Shown: positions 6,811 to 6,847 of the stretch, piece by piece | Layout: each line of letters starts with the position of its first letter | How positions within the stretch are numbered: position 1 is the stretch's first letter | Assembly (NCBI GenBank): GCA_016297005.1 | Contig: JAEDHK010000018.1 | Span: 1-6,847 of the forward strand | Source of the DNA: Clostridia bacterium | GTDB taxonomy: Bacteria > Bacillota > Clostridia > Christensenellales > DTU072 | Length of the DNA: 6,847 nucleotides | Reading direction: 5' to 3' | The notes under the pieces: model-generated | What the model saw: the letters and a program-made list of their open reading frames with translations, nothing else | What the model was told of the DNA's origin: nothing | Database searches by the model: none | Position numbers and translations under genes: made by a program

Positions 6811-6847
6811 TAAAAATATCGAATAAAATCAAATTTTACATGATTAT

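Overview
The window holds one minus-strand gene cluster, read from high to low coordinates, and every gene I can support lies in it. It encodes a peptide/nickel-family (Opp/Dpp type) ABC importer, headed by an unusual surface lipoprotein. The order is: 5' leader and probable promoter (about 6709-6847); lipoprotein with an InlB/Listeria-Bacteroides-type repeat and a GLUG-like region (6708-5533); very long substrate-binding lipoprotein (5488-2819); intergenic hairpin (2787-2759); OppB-type permease (2743-1736); OppC-type permease (1728-625); and the first 204 codons of an OppD-type ATPase (614-1), cut by the window edge. An OppF-type second ATPase is expected beyond the edge but cannot be seen.

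The organism is probably a bacterium of the Bacillota, most likely an uncultured gut-type Clostridia. The grounds are that the binding protein is a lipoprotein with a clear lipobox, as is usual for monoderm cells, that the leading gene has a Listeria-Bacteroides-type repeat, and that the ribosome-binding sites are AAGGAG- or AGGTGA-like. This is inference, and no rRNA or marker gene is present to test it. Leu codons TTA and CTA and Ser codon TCA look strongly depleted, which creates long open frames on the plus strand that are not genes.

Expected working: the binding protein captures a ligand (peptide by family, exact substrate unknown) outside the membrane and passes it to the OppB/OppC channel, which OppD and a presumed OppF drive with ATP. 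The leading lipoprotein has no recognisable transport domain. Its beta-rich repeats suggest surface binding or adhesion, and its place as first gene suggests a job linked to the importer. Gaps are short (44, 75, 7 and 10 nt), which fits a single transcript. The one larger gap, between binding protein and permease, holds a strong hairpin followed by a weak ribosome-binding site, a plausible way to make more binding protein than permease.

The most interesting points are the domain make-up and position of the leading lipoprotein, the roughly 235-residue insertion in the binding protein, the oppositely charged N-terminal extensions of OppC and OppD, and an operator-like inverted repeat around the putative promoter. 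I saw no mobile element, CRISPR array, tRNA or rRNA.
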